Assembly (NCBI RefSeq): GCF_009913435.1
Contig: NZ_CP047895.1
Span: 1,310,501-1,374,500 of the forward strand
DNA length: 64,000 bases
Direction of reading: 5' to 3'
DNA from: Sphingomonas changnyeongensis
GTDB lineage: Bacteria; Pseudomonadota; Alphaproteobacteria; Sphingomonadales; Sphingomonadaceae
The position numbers and the translations under genes were made by a program. Below, piece after piece: positions 18,107 through 27,601 of this stretch (its first letter is position 1; each line of letters starts with the position of its first letter). A model generated the notes under the pieces. It searched no databases. It was not told the origin of the DNA and worked only from the letters and a program-made list of their open reading frames with translations.

Positions 18107-19668
18107 TTAGCGGGCGCGACGTGCGCTGACAATCGCCAATCCGCCGAGGACGAGGGCCACCATCAGCGAAAGAAGGTTACCAAGCCGTGCAAAGGCGGTC
18201 GGCGGCAGCGGCCGGGGCAGATGGCCGTCAATCACCCCCATCGTCCTGTGCGGCAGCCGGGCGATCACCTCGCCCGACGGGCCGATCAGCGCCGAAATCC
18301 CGGTCGGCGTCGCGCGCACGACCGGCAGCCCTTCCTCGGCGGCGCGCAGCCGCGCCTGCGCCAGATGCTGGGGCGGGCCCCAGCGCCCGAACCAGGCATC
18401 GTTCGACGGGTTGAACAGGAAATCGGGCCGCGCCGCCCGCGATGCGACCGCGCCGGGGAAGATGATTTCATAGCAGATCTGGAATCCCGCCCGGCCAAAG
18501 CCCGGCAGGTCGAGCGAGGCGGGGCCGGGGCCGGGCCAGAAATCCAGATCGCCCGGCACCAGCCGCGACAGTCCGAGCGGTTCGAGCAGCGCACGCATCG
18601 GCAGATATTCGCCATAAGGCACCAGATGGGCCTTGTCGTAGCGCCCCAGGATCCGCCCGTCCGCGCCCAGCACGAACACGCTGTTGCGCCCGCCGACCGC
18701 GCGCCAGCCCTTACCATATTCCAGCGCAACCCCGCCGGTCAGCAGCAGGTCGCGCGGGCCCAGCCGCCGCGCCAGCCAGTCGCGCAGGCCCTGATCCTCG
18801 GCCAGATAATAGCCATTGTCGATCGCCGCTTCCGGCCAGAACACCAGCCGGGGCGCGGGCCGGGGGTGCCGGTCAGCCGCGCGAGCGTGCGGAAATGGTC
18901 GATCTGCGCCGCTTCGTCATGCTTGGCGGCCTGATCGATATTGGGCTGGACGATCCGCACCGCCGGGCCGCGCGCGACCTGCGCCGGGGCAAGCGGCAAC
19001 AGGGCGAGCGCGACGAGGAGAAGGGCGGGGAGAAGGGCGGGCAAAGCCGGCACGCGCCGCTGCCAGCCCGTTCTCCCGGCCGCGCGCCCGAATGCCGCGG
19101 CGGCCAGCGCTGCGGCCGCCACCGTGATCCCGCCCAGGCCATGGGTGCCGATCCAGGGCAGGACGGCGGTGAGGCCGGGCGTATCGGCCCAGATGGCGGC
19201 GACCGGGTTCCAGGCAAAGCCGGTGAACAGATGCGCGCGCAGCCATTCGGCGGCGATCCAGCTTGCCCCGAGCGCGAGGCCGAAGGCGTATGGATGCCGC
19301 CGCGCCGGCCAGGCGGCAAGCGCGGCAAGGCCGGGGAACACCGCCAGATAGACCGACAGCAACGCCACCGCCGGATAGCCGAACCAGTGCGGCATCGCGT
19401 CCTGATAGGTAAAGGCATGGGCGATCCAGTTCAGCCCGAGCGTGAACTGCCCCATGCCGAATGCCCAGCCGCGCGCCCAGGCGCTGCGCCGGCCGGGCGC
19501 GGTGCCGACCAGCAGGGCGAACAGGCCAAGGCTGATCAGCGCGACCGGCCACCAGCCGAGCGGCGCAAAGCCCGTTGCCGATGCCGCGCCGGCGGCAAGT
19601 GCTGCCAGCAGCGCCGCGCGCGTGGACAGGATGGCATAGCCGGCGGCGGGAGGAGCGGGGATGCGCAC
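18107..19668 (-). CDS. lnt: apolipoprotein N-acyltransferase (one-base break near 18850)
   Basis: Lnt adds the third acyl chain to lipoproteins in the inner membrane. The N-terminal half has at least six hydrophobic segments; the C-terminal half is a nitrilase-like domain with the triad visible as Glu in VFWPEAAID, Lys in [12 protein letters not shown] and Cys in [10 protein letters not shown]. The frame breaks at the G run 18850-18853; one base restores about 520 residues, the usual length. The GTG at 19668 is my start; an ATG at 19713 would add 15 basic residues and come very close to the divergent gene at 19722. It lies upstream of metK on the same strand. Confidence 0.88.
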
Positions 19669-19721
19669 GGCGCCCGCATATCGCCCTTGCCTGTGACGAT
19701 TGCAACGCGGCATCAGGGGCC

Positions 19722-20141
19722 ATGATCCAGTTGCTGCTGCCGCTTCTCGTCCAGGCCATGCCGGTCAATCCGGCCCCGGCTGCCCCTGCCGCCATTCCGC
19801 CCGCCCGCGCCGCTCAGGCGCGGTGTCTGGCGGTGCTGGCCATCGTCGCCAATGCCCAGCGCAGCGGTGTCGCCGCCGCCAAGGACCTGCCCTCGCTCGA
19901 GGAGGATGGCGCGCGCTTTGCCGAGGTGGTCGGCGAAGCGATTGTCAGCGAAACCGGCATGACGCGCGAACAGGTGGGTGCGCTGCTGGGCCGCGAGGTC
20001 GAGACCGTGATCGCGCTGACGCCGCTGCCGATTGCCGAGGCGCGGACCTGCCTGCTGATGGCGCGGATCGTGGCGCCGCCGCCTGCCCCCGCAGCCCCGG
20101 CCACCGGCCCGGATACCGGCAGGCGCGGGGGCGCGCTGTGA
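19722..20141 (+). CDS. hypothetical secreted protein
   Basis: A 139-residue protein with a short hydrophobic start ([14 protein letters not shown]) that could be a signal peptide and Pro/Ala-rich tails at both ends. The core ([16 protein letters not shown] to [11 protein letters not shown]) looks helical and contains two Cys. It is not recognised. Its stop overlaps the GTG start of the next gene by four bases (GTGA), so the two are probably co-translated. It is divergent from lnt. Confidence 0.65.
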   Translation: MIQLLLPLLVQAMPVNPAPAAPAAIPPARAAQARCLAVLAIVANAQRSGVAAAKDLPSLEEDGARFAEVVGEAIVSETGMTREQVGALLGREVETVIALTPLPIAEARTCLLMARIVAPPPAPAAPATGPDTGRRGGAL

Positions 20142-20554
20142 TCCGGCCGTTCCACCTTGCATTTCCGGTGCATGATCTGGCCGCGGCGCGCGCCTTTTAC
20201 GGCGGCGTGCTCGGCTGTCGCGAGGGGCGGAGCGCCGATCACTGGATCGATTTCGACCTTTATGGCCACCAGATCGTCGCGCATCTGAGCGAGACCGCAA
20301 GGGCAGCGGAGGCGACCAACCCGGTCGATGGCCATGATGTGCCGGTGCCGCATTTCGGCGTCGTGCTGACCATGGACCAGTGGCAGCAGCTGGCCGATCG
20401 CGTGGCGGCGGCGGGGATCGCGTTCGGCATCGCCCCGCATATCCGCTTCAAGGGTCAGCCGGGCGAGCAGGCGACGATGTTCTTCCGCGATCCCAGCGGC
20501 AATGCGCTGGAGTTCAAGGCCTTTGCCGACGACGCGATGCTGTTCGCGACCTGA
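20138..20554 (+). CDS. VOC-family (glyoxalase/dioxygenase-like) protein
   Basis: A 138-residue vicinal oxygen chelate protein starting at the GTG in the four-base overlap with the preceding gene. The beta-alpha-beta modules are evident: [23 protein letters not shown] at the start, [20 protein letters not shown] in the middle, and [15 protein letters not shown] near the end, with His and Glu residues placed as metal ligands. The substrate is unknown; family members include glyoxalase I and ring-cleavage dioxygenases. Confidence 0.88.
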   Translation: MIRPFHLAFPVHDLAAARAFYGGVLGCREGRSADHWIDFDLYGHQIVAHLSETARAAEATNPVDGHDVPVPHFGVVLTMDQWQQLADRVAAAGIAFGIAPHIRFKGQPGEQATMFFRDPSGNALEFKAFADDAMLFAT

Positions 20555-20630
20555 CAGGGCCGTGCCGGGCAGCGTTTTCGGCCAGATGAAGCTGTGATAG
20601 TCTTCCCTTGGTTAAAAAGGGGGAAGTCAA

Positions 20631-21158
20631 ATGCTGATCAGGCGCATCGTCGCATTTTTTCTGATGGTCTTTGCAGCCACCGCGCCGGCGCGCGCGGCGG
20701 TTGAAACGATCACTCTTTATTCCGACTGGACGCTGTTCACCCACTTTGGCGGCGTGGAGGCTTATCCGGGTTCGGGCGGTAAAATATACCGATTTGATCT
20801 TGTATCTATGGACTTCCGTCCTTCGGTTGATGGGGTTTTGCAGGTTCGTTCTGACGACTGGTGGGGAGATGGTTTCCTGATCCGGGAGTTAAAAGTTAAT
20901 GCCGGACAAATCTACTCTCTGAGCTTTGCTCCGGGTGACGCGGCAGGCGAAGCTTATTGGTGGGCTAAAGTGGAGTTGTTTGAACCGCGTGGCATTCGGC
21001 GGCCCTTTGAAATCAGGAATTTTGTCTACACCCGCGAGGCGACCGGCGCGTTTATCCCCGAGCCGCAGACCTGGGCGCTGATGCTGCTCGGCTTTGGCGG
21101 TGTGGGCGCTGCGCTGCGCCGCCGACCGGCGGTGCGCCTGCGCGCCGTTGCCGGCTGA
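20631..21158 (+). CDS. PEPxxWA-CTERM sorting domain protein, AT-rich core
   Basis: A 175-residue exported protein with a signal peptide (MLIRRIVAFFLMVFAATAPARA) and a C-terminal PEPQTWALMLLGFGGVGAA helix followed by RRRP: the sphingomonad variant of the PEP-CTERM signal, expected to be processed by an exosortase. The middle (YSDWTLFTHFGG, YRFDLVSMDFRP, WWAKVELFEP) resembles a secreted beta-rich domain of unknown function. Codons from about 20780 to 21030 are distinctly AT-richer than the two ends and than neighbouring genes, suggesting an acquired or relaxed core. No exosortase gene is in view. Confidence 0.85.
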   Translation: MLIRRIVAFFLMVFAATAPARAAVETITLYSDWTLFTHFGGVEAYPGSGGKIYRFDLVSMDFRPSVDGVLQVRSDDWWGDGFLIRELKVNAGQIYSLSFAPGDAAGEAYWWAKVELFEPRGIRRPFEIRNFVYTREATGAFIPEPQTWALMLLGFGGVGAALRRRPAVRLRAVAG

Positions 21159-21196
21159 CGGACTGGCCGTCAGCCGGGTGAGCGGCAAGCTTCGGG

Positions 21197-21228
21197 GCGG
21201 CCGATCCGATTGCATTCGGATTGGCCGC
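21197..21228. terminator. stem-loop between convergent genes
   Basis: GCGGCC(G)ATCCGA and TCGGAT(T)GGCCGC pair around a TTGCAT loop, with one mismatch in the stem. The position between the PEP-CTERM gene and the convergent dehydrogenase gene suits a bidirectional terminator. Confidence 0.6.
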
Positions 21229-21264
21229 TCTCGCCCGGCTCGAAAACGCCCTGAGCGGTTCCGC

Positions 21265-22593
21265 TTACCGGCTCACCCGCCAGATGCGGTTGCCGACATC
21301 GTCGGCGACGAGCACTGCGCCCTTGCCATCGACAATCACCCCGGCGGGGCGGCCGCGCGCCTTGCCATCCTTGGTCAGGAACCCGGTCAGCAGGTCAATG
21401 GGCTTGCGATCCTTGACCGGCCAGCCATCGGCCCCGAACGGCACGAATACGACCTTATAGCCCGACGCCGGCTTGCGGTTCCACGAGCCGTGCAGGCCGA
21501 CAAAGGCCCCGTTTTCATAATCCGGCCCCAGATCGGCGCTGGTCGCAAAGGCGATGCCGAGCGGGGCGACGTGCGGGCCGAGCGCATAATCGGGCCGCTT
21601 GGTATATTCGAGCAGGTCGGGCCGTTCGGGCCGGACGCGCTTGTCGACATAGCCGCCCCAATAGCTCCACGGCCAGCCATAAAAGGCCCCGAACTCGACC
21701 TTGGTCATATAGTCGGGCGGGCCGTCGCCGCCGATCATGTCGCGTTCGTTGACCGTGGTCCACAGCCCGCCCTTGATCGGTTCCCAGGCCAGGCCATTGG
21801 GGTTGCGCAGGCCGCTGGCATAGATGCGCTGGCTGCGCGTCGCCGGATCGACCTCGAGGATCGCGGCGCGGCGCTCTTCGAGCTCAAGGCCGCGTTCGCC
21901 GATGTTGCTGGCCGAGCCGACGGTCACATAAAGCCGCTTGCCCGCCGGGTCGGCGATCACGTTGCGCGCCCAGTGATTATAGCCGCCGGGCAGGTCGACG
22001 ACCTTTTCGGGCCGCGCGGTGATGCGCGTGTCGCCGGTGCGATAGGGCAGGACGACCAGCGCATCGGTGTTGGCGACGTAGAGCCGGTCGCCGACCAGCG
22101 CCATGCCGAACGGCGAGTTCAGCCCCTCGACCAGCACCGAGCGGGTTTCGGCCCGGCCATCGCCATCACGATCGCGCAGCAGGGTGATGCGGTTCGCAGA
22201 TTTGCCGCCCGCGCCGGCACGGGCGAACAACAGGCCCATGATCCGGTCGACCAGCCCGGTCTGCGGGCGCGGCGGCGCGTTGGTTTCGGCCACCAGCACA
22301 TCGCCATTGGGCAGCAGCGTCATCCAGCGCGGATGATCAAGCCCGGTGGCAAAGGCCGTGACCTTGAGGCCGGGCGCGGCCTTGGGCGTCTCGTTGCCCC
22401 AGTCGGTCGGTTCGGCGATGTTGATCACCGGCACCAGCTCGGTCGCGGGCGGCTGGATGCTTGGTTTGACGCCGGCAAGATCGGTTTCGGCCAGCCGGGC
22501 ATTGTCGCGCCCGGTGTAGAGGATGAGGCCGATGACAAGCGCGGCAAGCACCGCGACGGCGAAGATGAGGGGGCGTCGGATCCGGGCGAACAT
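21265..22593 (-). CDS. PQQ-dependent sugar dehydrogenase, sorbosone dehydrogenase family
   Basis: A 442-residue protein with an N-terminal membrane anchor or signal (LIFAVAVLAALVIGLILY) and a six-bladed propeller like the L-sorbosone and soluble PQQ glucose dehydrogenases. Recognisable repeats are GLDHPRWMTLLPNGDVLVAE, LNSPFGMALVGDRLYVAN, YASGLRNPNGLAWEP and LHGSWNRKPASGYKVV. It would oxidise aldoses or aldehydes in the periplasm with PQQ, but many members have no proven substrate. No PQQ biosynthesis genes are in the window. Confidence 0.87.
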   Translation of the reverse strand: MFARIRRPLIFAVAVLAALVIGLILYTGRDNARLAETDLAGVKPSIQPPATELVPVINIAEPTDWGNETPKAAPGLKVTAFATGLDHPRWMTLLPNGDVLVAETNAPPRPQTGLVDRIMGLLFARAGAGGKSANRITLLRDRDGDGRAETRSVLVEGLNSPFGMALVGDRLYVANTDALVVLPYRTGDTRITARPEKVVDLPGGYNHWARNVIADPAGKRLYVTVGSASNIGERGLELEERRAAILEVDPATRSQRIYASGLRNPNGLAWEPIKGGLWTTVNERDMIGGDGPPDYMTKVEFGAFYGWPWSYWGGYVDKRVRPERPDLLEYTKRPDYALGPHVAPLGIAFATSADLGPDYENGAFVGLHGSWNRKPASGYKVVFVPFGADGWPVKDRKPIDLLTGFLTKDGKARGRPAGVIVDGKGAVLVADDVGNRIWRVSR

Positions 22594-22758
22594 GGCTGCG
22601 GTCTAGAGCGATTCCGGGCGCAGTGGAACCACCCGATGCTGCGCGGAGCAGGACGGGGCGCAGCAGGGCGGGGCGGAGCAGCCAGGATTCGGCTGGATCA
22701 GCAACACAGGATGATCATCGGGGTTGGCGCACCGGCACGCGAACCGGGCTAAGGAAAA

Positions 22759-22796
22759 GGTGCCGCCGGCCAGGGGTGTGAGGGGCCGGCGGCACC
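22759..22796 (-). terminator. strong intrinsic terminator (minus strand)
   Basis: A perfect 13-bp stem (GGTGCCGCCGGCC with its complement) is followed on the minus strand by TTTTCCTT. It is about 225 bases past the corC stop at 23022, so it either ends a long 3' leader of the housekeeping operon or terminates a separate small RNA. Confidence 0.75.
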
Positions 22797-23021
22797 ATCC
22801 GGGCACAATGCTGCGCCCGGCGACCCGAAGGACGTTGACCGCCTTCGTAACACTGCCCCTGCCACCAACCGGGGCGGCAGGGAAATAGCTTTCGTTAACG
22901 TCTGTGACGAATTGGTTTCATCAGCCGCAGCCGATTCTGCAAAGCTTTGCAGTGCCGGGACAGGGCGGCCGGTGGCAAAGTTGCGGCCGGTGGAGCGGCA
23001 GGCTCGGCCAGCTGGAACCGA
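22797..23021 (-). ncRNA. candidate small RNA or long 3' UTR between corC and the terminator
   Basis: This gap holds no gene frame. Reading the minus strand, it contains CCCTGCC/GGCAGGG and GCCGGGC/GCCCGG stem pairs and then the strong terminator. A perfect 16-bp palindrome CTGCAAAGCTTTGCAG lies at 22937-22952, where a promoter or operator might sit. I could not match it to 4.5S RNA, 6S RNA, tmRNA or RNase P RNA signatures. A small RNA is possible; a processed operon tail is equally likely. Confidence 0.3.
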
Positions 23022-23915
23022 TCAGGTGCTCTCCGCCGGCGCATGCAGGCGGACGCGCGTGACGTGGCGCTGGTCCCCGGCCACGACCTCGATCCGCCAG
23101 CCGCTCGCATGTTCGACGATCTCGCCCGGCTGCGGCACATGGCCGGCGAGCACGAAGGTCAGCCCGCCCAGCGTGTCGACATCCTCTTCGACCTCGGCCA
23201 GCCGGGGATCGAGTTCGGCCGCGACATCCTCCAGCTCGGCACGCGCATCGGCGTCCCACACCCCGTCGCCTAGCGCGATCAGCGCCGCGACCGGGGCCTC
23301 GTCATGCTCATCCTCGATGTCGCCGACGATTTCCTCGACCAGATCCTCGATCGTCACCAGCCCCTCGGTGCCCGAATATTCATCGACCACGATCGCCAGA
23401 TGGGTGCGCGTCGCGCGCATTTCGGCGAGCAGGTCGAGCACGCCCATCGATGTCGGCACATAGCGCGGCTCGCGGATCAGCCCGGCAATGCCGTCCGGGC
23501 GCGCACCGCCGGTCGCAAGGATCGCGAACACGTCCTTCACATGCACCATGCCGACAACGGTATCCAGGCTGCCGCGATAGACGGGCAGGCGGCTGTGCCC
23601 GGCCTCGGCAAAGGCGGCGACCACGGCATCGAACGATGCCGCTTCGTCGATGGCGATAATGTCGGCGCGCGGCACCGCGACATCGCGGACATTGCGCTCG
23701 CCGAAATGCAGCAGGTTGCGCACCATCTGCCGCTCGATCTGGCTGAGGTCGCCGGCCTCGGCCGGTTCGCCCTCATGTTCCTCGATCGCTTCCTCGATCT
23801 GGTCGCGCAGCGTGGGTTCGCTGTCCGCGCCGAAGAGCATGTCGCGCAGGCCCTTCCACAAGCGGCCACCACCGGTCTCGCCGGCGTGGCCGTTCCTACT
23901 GGAATCCTCTGGCAT
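23022..23915 (-). CDS. corC: CBS-domain protein of the CorC/HlyC-like family
   Basis: A soluble CorC (YbeX)-type protein, linked in other bacteria to magnesium/cobalt efflux and to ribosome-related stress. From the ATG at 23915 it has 297 residues: a leader with LRDQIEEAIEEHEGE, two CBS domains (VPRADIIAIDEAASFDAVV to HVKDVFAIL, then VPTSMGVLDLLAEMR to YSGTEGLVTIEDLVEEIVG) and the C-terminal CorC_HlyC domain (DVDTLGGLTFVLAGHVPQPGE). It is last in the miaB-phoH-ybeY-corC operon, separated from ybeY by four bases. The frame stays open to 24023 but those codons belong to ybeY. Confidence 0.93.
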   Translation of the reverse strand: MPEDSSRNGHAGETGGGRLWKGLRDMLFGADSEPTLRDQIEEAIEEHEGEPAEAGDLSQIERQMVRNLLHFGERNVRDVAVPRADIIAIDEAASFDAVVAAFAEAGHSRLPVYRGSLDTVVGMVHVKDVFAILATGGARPDGIAGLIREPRYVPTSMGVLDLLAEMRATRTHLAIVVDEYSGTEGLVTIEDLVEEIVGDIEDEHDEAPVAALIALGDGVWDADARAELEDVAAELDPRLAEVEEDVDTLGGLTFVLAGHVPQPGEIVEHASGWRIEVVAGDQRHVTRVRLHAPAEST

Positions 23916-23919
23916 CTGG

Positions 23920-24465
23920 TTACGGTTCGTCCCTGTGATAGGGCGCGTGCAGGCCGAGCGCCGCCATGGCTTCGCCCTCCAGCGCTTCCATGGCGTCGGC
24001 CTGGGCCGCGTCCTGATGGTCATAGCCTAGCAGATGGAGCAGGCCGTGAACAATCAGGTGGCTGGCATGGGCGCCAAGGCTCACGCCCTTTTCGGCCGCT
24101 TCGGCCGCGCACACACCGTGTGCCAGGATGATATCGCCCAGCAGCACCTCGCCATCATCGGTGTTGGTGTCGGCGCTGGCGATCGCCGCGATCAGGTCGG
24201 GCGGCAGCATCGGGAAGGACAGCACATTGGTCGGCTTGTCCTTCTGGCGATAGCTGAGATTGAGGTCATGCACCTCGGCATCGCCGGCCAGCCTGACCGA
24301 CACCTCGACCATGGTATCGCCCGCCGCCAGCCCGGCATCGGGGGTGACGGCCAGCGCCGCGCGCACCGCGCGTTCCGCCAGCGCCTCCCAGGCCGATTCG
24401 GTGCCGGCTTCCGCGTCTCCGGCCGCGAGCCAGTCCGGCTCGACCTGCACTGCCACGTCGATCAT
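23920..24465 (-). CDS. ybeY: endoribonuclease YbeY (rRNA maturation)
   Basis: YbeY, a zinc-dependent endoribonuclease in 16S rRNA 3' processing and 70S ribosome quality control. The metal motif HLIVHGLLHLLGYDH (H-x3-H-x5-H) is intact, preceded by the family block KPTNVLSFP and LGDIILA. Length 181 residues is slightly above average owing to the N-terminal part. It starts three bases after the phoH stop. The partner genes phoH (ybeZ), miaB and corC (ybeX) flank it as in many proteobacteria. Confidence 0.96.
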   Translation of the reverse strand: MIDVAVQVEPDWLAAGDAEAGTESAWEALAERAVRAALAVTPDAGLAAGDTMVEVSVRLAGDAEVHDLNLSYRQKDKPTNVLSFPMLPPDLIAAIASADTNTDDGEVLLGDIILAHGVCAAEAAEKGVSLGAHASHLIVHGLLHLLGYDHQDAAQADAMEALEGEAMAALGLHAPYHRDEP

Positions 24466-24468
24466 CGA

Positions 24469-25464
24469 TCAGGCGCCCTCGCCCTCATAAGCCTCGACAA
24501 TCCGCCCGACGAGCGGATGGCGCACGACATCGGCGGCGCCGAAACGAATCATCGAAATGCCCCTGACGCCGTCCAGCCGCGCGACCGCATCGGGCAGGCC
24601 AGACTTGCCGATATCGGGCAGATCGACCTGGCGCGGATCGCCGCACACCACCATCCGGCTGTTCTCGCCGAACCGGGTCAGGAACATCTTCATCTGCATC
24701 GGCGTGGTGTTCTGCGCCTCGTCGAGGATGATGAAGGCGTTGGACAGGGTGCGGCCGCGCATGAAGGCGATGGGCGCGATCTCGATCTCGCCGCTCGCGA
24801 TCCGCCGTTCGACCTGTTCGGTCGGCAGCATGTCATAGAGGGCGTCGTAAAGCGGGCGCAGATAGGGATCGACCTTTTCGCGCATGTCGCCGGGCAGGAA
24901 GCCCAGCCTTTCCCCGGCCTCGACCGCCGGGCGCGACAGGATCAGCCGGTCGACCGATCCGGCGATCAGCTGCTGCACCGCCTGGGCGACGGCGACATAG
25001 GTCTTGCCGGTGCCCGCCGGGCCGAGCGCGAAGATGATGTCGTCGCTCGCCAGCGCTTCCATATAGCGGATCTGGGTGGTCGAACGCGGGACGATCGTCT
25101 TCTTGCGGGTGCGGATCATCACCTGCGGCGGCTGGCTGACATCGGCGCGGATGATCCCGTCGAGCGTCGGTTCGGCGGACATGGCGATGACCGCGTCGAG
25201 CGTGCCGGTGTCGATCTCCTCCCCGCGCAGGATGCGGTTGTAGAGGCCGGTCAGCACGTCGCGCGCGCGCGCGATCGATTCGGCCTCGCCCTCGATCTGC
25301 AGCTTGTTGCCGCGCGCGGCGATGTAGACGCCGAGCCGGTTCTCGATGGCGACCAGATTCTGGTCGTAATGGCCGAACAGCTGGCCAAGGAGCTGAGGCC
25401 GGTCGAACACGACCTCGATGCGGCTGCGGTCGCCCGGGCGGGCGGGGGCGGGCTTACGCGACAT
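24469..25464 (-). CDS. phoH: PhoH-family ATPase (YbeZ)
   Basis: A PhoH/YbeZ P-loop NTPase, a partner of YbeY. Of 331 residues, the first 100 form a KH-like nucleic-acid-binding region (GVYIAARGNKLQIEGEAES); the ATPase core follows with Walker A GPAGTGKT, Walker B FIILDEAQNTTP and the MVVCGDPRQVDLP block. The ATG at 25464 gives MSRKPAPARPGDRS. It lies 15 bases after miaB. The name comes from phosphate-starvation induction in E. coli; in this operon an RNA-processing role is more likely. Confidence 0.95.
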   Translation of the reverse strand: MSRKPAPARPGDRSRIEVVFDRPQLLGQLFGHYDQNLVAIENRLGVYIAARGNKLQIEGEAESIARARDVLTGLYNRILRGEEIDTGTLDAVIAMSAEPTLDGIIRADVSQPPQVMIRTRKKTIVPRSTTQIRYMEALASDDIIFALGPAGTGKTYVAVAQAVQQLIAGSVDRLILSRPAVEAGERLGFLPGDMREKVDPYLRPLYDALYDMLPTEQVERRIASGEIEIAPIAFMRGRTLSNAFIILDEAQNTTPMQMKMFLTRFGENSRMVVCGDPRQVDLPDIGKSGLPDAVARLDGVRGISMIRFGAADVVRHPLVGRIVEAYEGEGA

Positions 25465-25479
25465 GCCTCTCCTGTGCGG

Positions 25480-26796
25480 TCAAGCGGCCTCCTTCTGCGC
25501 GATCACGCCCGACAGGCTGTTCGGCCCCGCCGCGCTGATCCGCACATCCACAAGGTCGCCGATCGCGCCCTGTTCGACAACCACCGATTGCAGCCAGGGC
25601 GATTTGCCGATCAGCTGGCCGGGATGGCGGCCGGCGCGTTCGAGCAGCACGGTCGTGTCGCGGCCGACGCTTGCCAGGTTGAACGCATGCTGCTGCTGGC
25701 CGATCAGCGCCTGCAGCCGCTTCAGCCGTTCATCCATCACCTGCGCCTCGACCTGGCCGTCCATGGTTGCGGCCGGGGTGCCGGGGCGCGGCGAATATTT
25801 GAACGAAAACGCCTGCGCATGGCCGATGCGTTCGACGACCTTGAGCGTCGCGTCGAAATCGGCATCGGTTTCGCCGGGGAAGCCGACGATGTAATCGCCC
25901 GAAATCGCAATGTCGGGGCGGGCGGCGCGCACCCGGTCGATCAGCCGTAAATAGCTGTCGGCGTCGTGGCTGCGGTTCATCGCCTTCAGGATGCGGTCGC
26001 TGCCCGACTGCACGGGCAGATGCAGGAAGGGCATCAGCTTGTCGATGTCGCGGTGCGCCGCGATCAGCCCGTCATGCATGTCATTGGGGTGGCTGGTCGT
26101 GTAGCGGATGCGCGCCAGCCCCGACAGGCCGGCCATCGCCTCGATCAGGTCGTGCAGATAGCGCCCGTCATGCGCCCAGGCATTGACGTTCTGGCCCAGG
26201 AGCGTGATCTCGCGCGCGCCGGCATCGACCAGCGCCCGCGCTTCGTCCATGATCTGGCCCCAGGGGCGCGACACTTCGGCGCCGCGCGTATAGGGTACGA
26301 CGCAATAGGTGCAGAATTTGTCGCAGCCTTCCTGCACGGTCAGAAAGGCGCTGGGGGCGGCGCGGCGCGCACGGCCGGGCAGGGCGCCGAACTTCGAATC
26401 GGCCGGCATGTCGGTGTCGACGGCATGGCCGCCGGCGACCGCCGTGTCGATCAGGCCGGGCAGGCGGTGATAGGCCTGCGGGCCGACGACGATATCCACG
26501 TCGCGCGTGCGGCGGCGAATCTCCTCGCCCTCGGCCTGGGCGACGCAGCCGGCGACCGCGACCAGCGGGCGGCTGCCATCCTCGCGGCGCAGGCGGCCGA
26601 CCTCCGAATAGACTTTTTCCGACGCCTTTTCACGGATGTGGCAGGTGTTGAGGACGACCAGATCGGCATCCTCGCCCTCGGCCGCCGCGGTCAGGCCGCG
26701 CGCGGCCAGCATCTCGGCCATGCGCTCGCCGTCATAGACGTTCATCTGGCAGCCAAAGGATTTGACGCGGTAGGTGGACGGGGTGGGCCTGGTCAT
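25480..26796 (-). CDS. miaB: tRNA-2-methylthio-N6-dimethylallyladenosine synthase
   Basis: MiaB, a radical-SAM methylthiotransferase acting on i6A37 of tRNAs. The N-terminal UPF0004 domain holds three cluster Cys ([27 protein letters not shown]), the radical SAM motif is CDKFCTYC, and a TRAM domain ends the protein ([14 protein letters not shown]). From the ATG at 26796, [15 protein letters not shown], the length is 438 residues. It begins 11 bases after the acyltransferase stop. Confidence 0.96.
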   Translation of the reverse strand: MTRPTPSTYRVKSFGCQMNVYDGERMAEMLAARGLTAAAEGEDADLVVLNTCHIREKASEKVYSEVGRLRREDGSRPLVAVAGCVAQAEGEEIRRRTRDVDIVVGPQAYHRLPGLIDTAVAGGHAVDTDMPADSKFGALPGRARRAAPSAFLTVQEGCDKFCTYCVVPYTRGAEVSRPWGQIMDEARALVDAGAREITLLGQNVNAWAHDGRYLHDLIEAMAGLSGLARIRYTTSHPNDMHDGLIAAHRDIDKLMPFLHLPVQSGSDRILKAMNRSHDADSYLRLIDRVRAARPDIAISGDYIVGFPGETDADFDATLKVVERIGHAQAFSFKYSPRPGTPAATMDGQVEAQVMDERLKRLQALIGQQQHAFNLASVGRDTTVLLERAGRHPGQLIGKSPWLQSVVVEQGAIGDLVDVRISAAGPNSLSGVIAQKEAA

Positions 26797-26807
26797 GATC
26801 GCCGGGC

Positions 26808-27557
26808 CTATACAGGCGCGAGGGCGTGGGCGGAAGCCGCCAGGATCCGCCGCCGCGCCTCGGTCGCCACCGCCTTGCGGTCGGGAAGGTCTGCCGGGTC
26901 GAACGGATTGAGGCATGACAGTCGCACGGTGAAGCGCCCGGGCCGGGTCAGCACGCGCCAGGCATTGGCGGGGGCCGGTTCGTCGCCCACCCAGGCCAGA
27001 TGCCGCGCCGCGCCATAATCGAGGAACAGCGGCTGGACGCGGATCGCGCGCGGCGGGGGTGCGACGACTTCGAGCAGCGCCGGCTTGAACGGCAGCAGCG
27101 TCACCCCGTCGCTGGTCGTGCCTTCGGGAAAGATGGCGATCGCCTGATGGCGGGCGAGCGCCGCGCGCACCGCGCCGACCTGTCCGTGCACGCCCAGCCG
27201 GTTGCCGCGATCGACGAATACCGTGTTGTTGAGTGCGGCGAGCCAGCCGATCAGCGGCCAGGACCTGAGCCCGTCCATCGCCACAAAGGCGGTGCCGGTC
27301 GCCCCGGCGATGATCGGAATGTCGAGCCAGCTCAGATGGTTGGCGACGAACAGCACGTCGCGGTCAAGCGGCTGGCCGCGTCGTTCGACCCGGACGCCGC
27401 AGATCGCGGCGACCACCGCCAGAAAGCGGCGCGGCCAGGCCGAACGCCGGCCGAGCGCGCGGCTCGCGCCATGGGCGGCGACACAGGCCGTGCAGGCAAG
27501 CACCAGCGCGATCAGCCGCGCGACCGCCCGCATTGTGCCGAGCGTGTCAGCGCGCAT
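26808..27557 (-). CDS. plsC: 1-acyl-sn-glycerol-3-phosphate acyltransferase
   Basis: A PlsC-family acyltransferase that makes phosphatidic acid at the inner membrane. Motif I is NHLSWLDIP (the NHxSxxD type), motif III is [11 protein letters not shown], and a hydrophobic N-terminal segment ([14 protein letters not shown]) anchors it. Length 249 residues. ATG at 27557 or 27533 could start it. It lies between fur and miaB on the same strand; a second, different PlsC-like gene is at 63025. Confidence 0.92.
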   Translation of the reverse strand: MRADTLGTMRAVARLIALVLACTACVAAHGASRALGRRSAWPRRFLAVVAAICGVRVERRGQPLDRDVLFVANHLSWLDIPIIAGATGTAFVAMDGLRSWPLIGWLAALNNTVFVDRGNRLGVHGQVGAVRAALARHQAIAIFPEGTTSDGVTLLPFKPALLEVVAPPPRAIRVQPLFLDYGAARHLAWVGDEPAPANAWRVLTRPGRFTVRLSCLNPFDPADLPDRKAVATEARRRILAASAHALAPV

Positions 27558-27601
27558 GTTCGCGGCGACGTGGGCCGGCGGCGGGCGCGCGCCGGCGTGG
27601 A

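Noticed and set aside
21094-22752. A 552-codon open frame on the plus strand
   Set aside because: Antisense to the sorbosone dehydrogenase-like gene, and no recognisable domain.
22797-23021. 4.5S RNA, 6S RNA, tmRNA or RNase P RNA
   Set aside because: None of the conserved blocks of these RNAs could be found on either strand.
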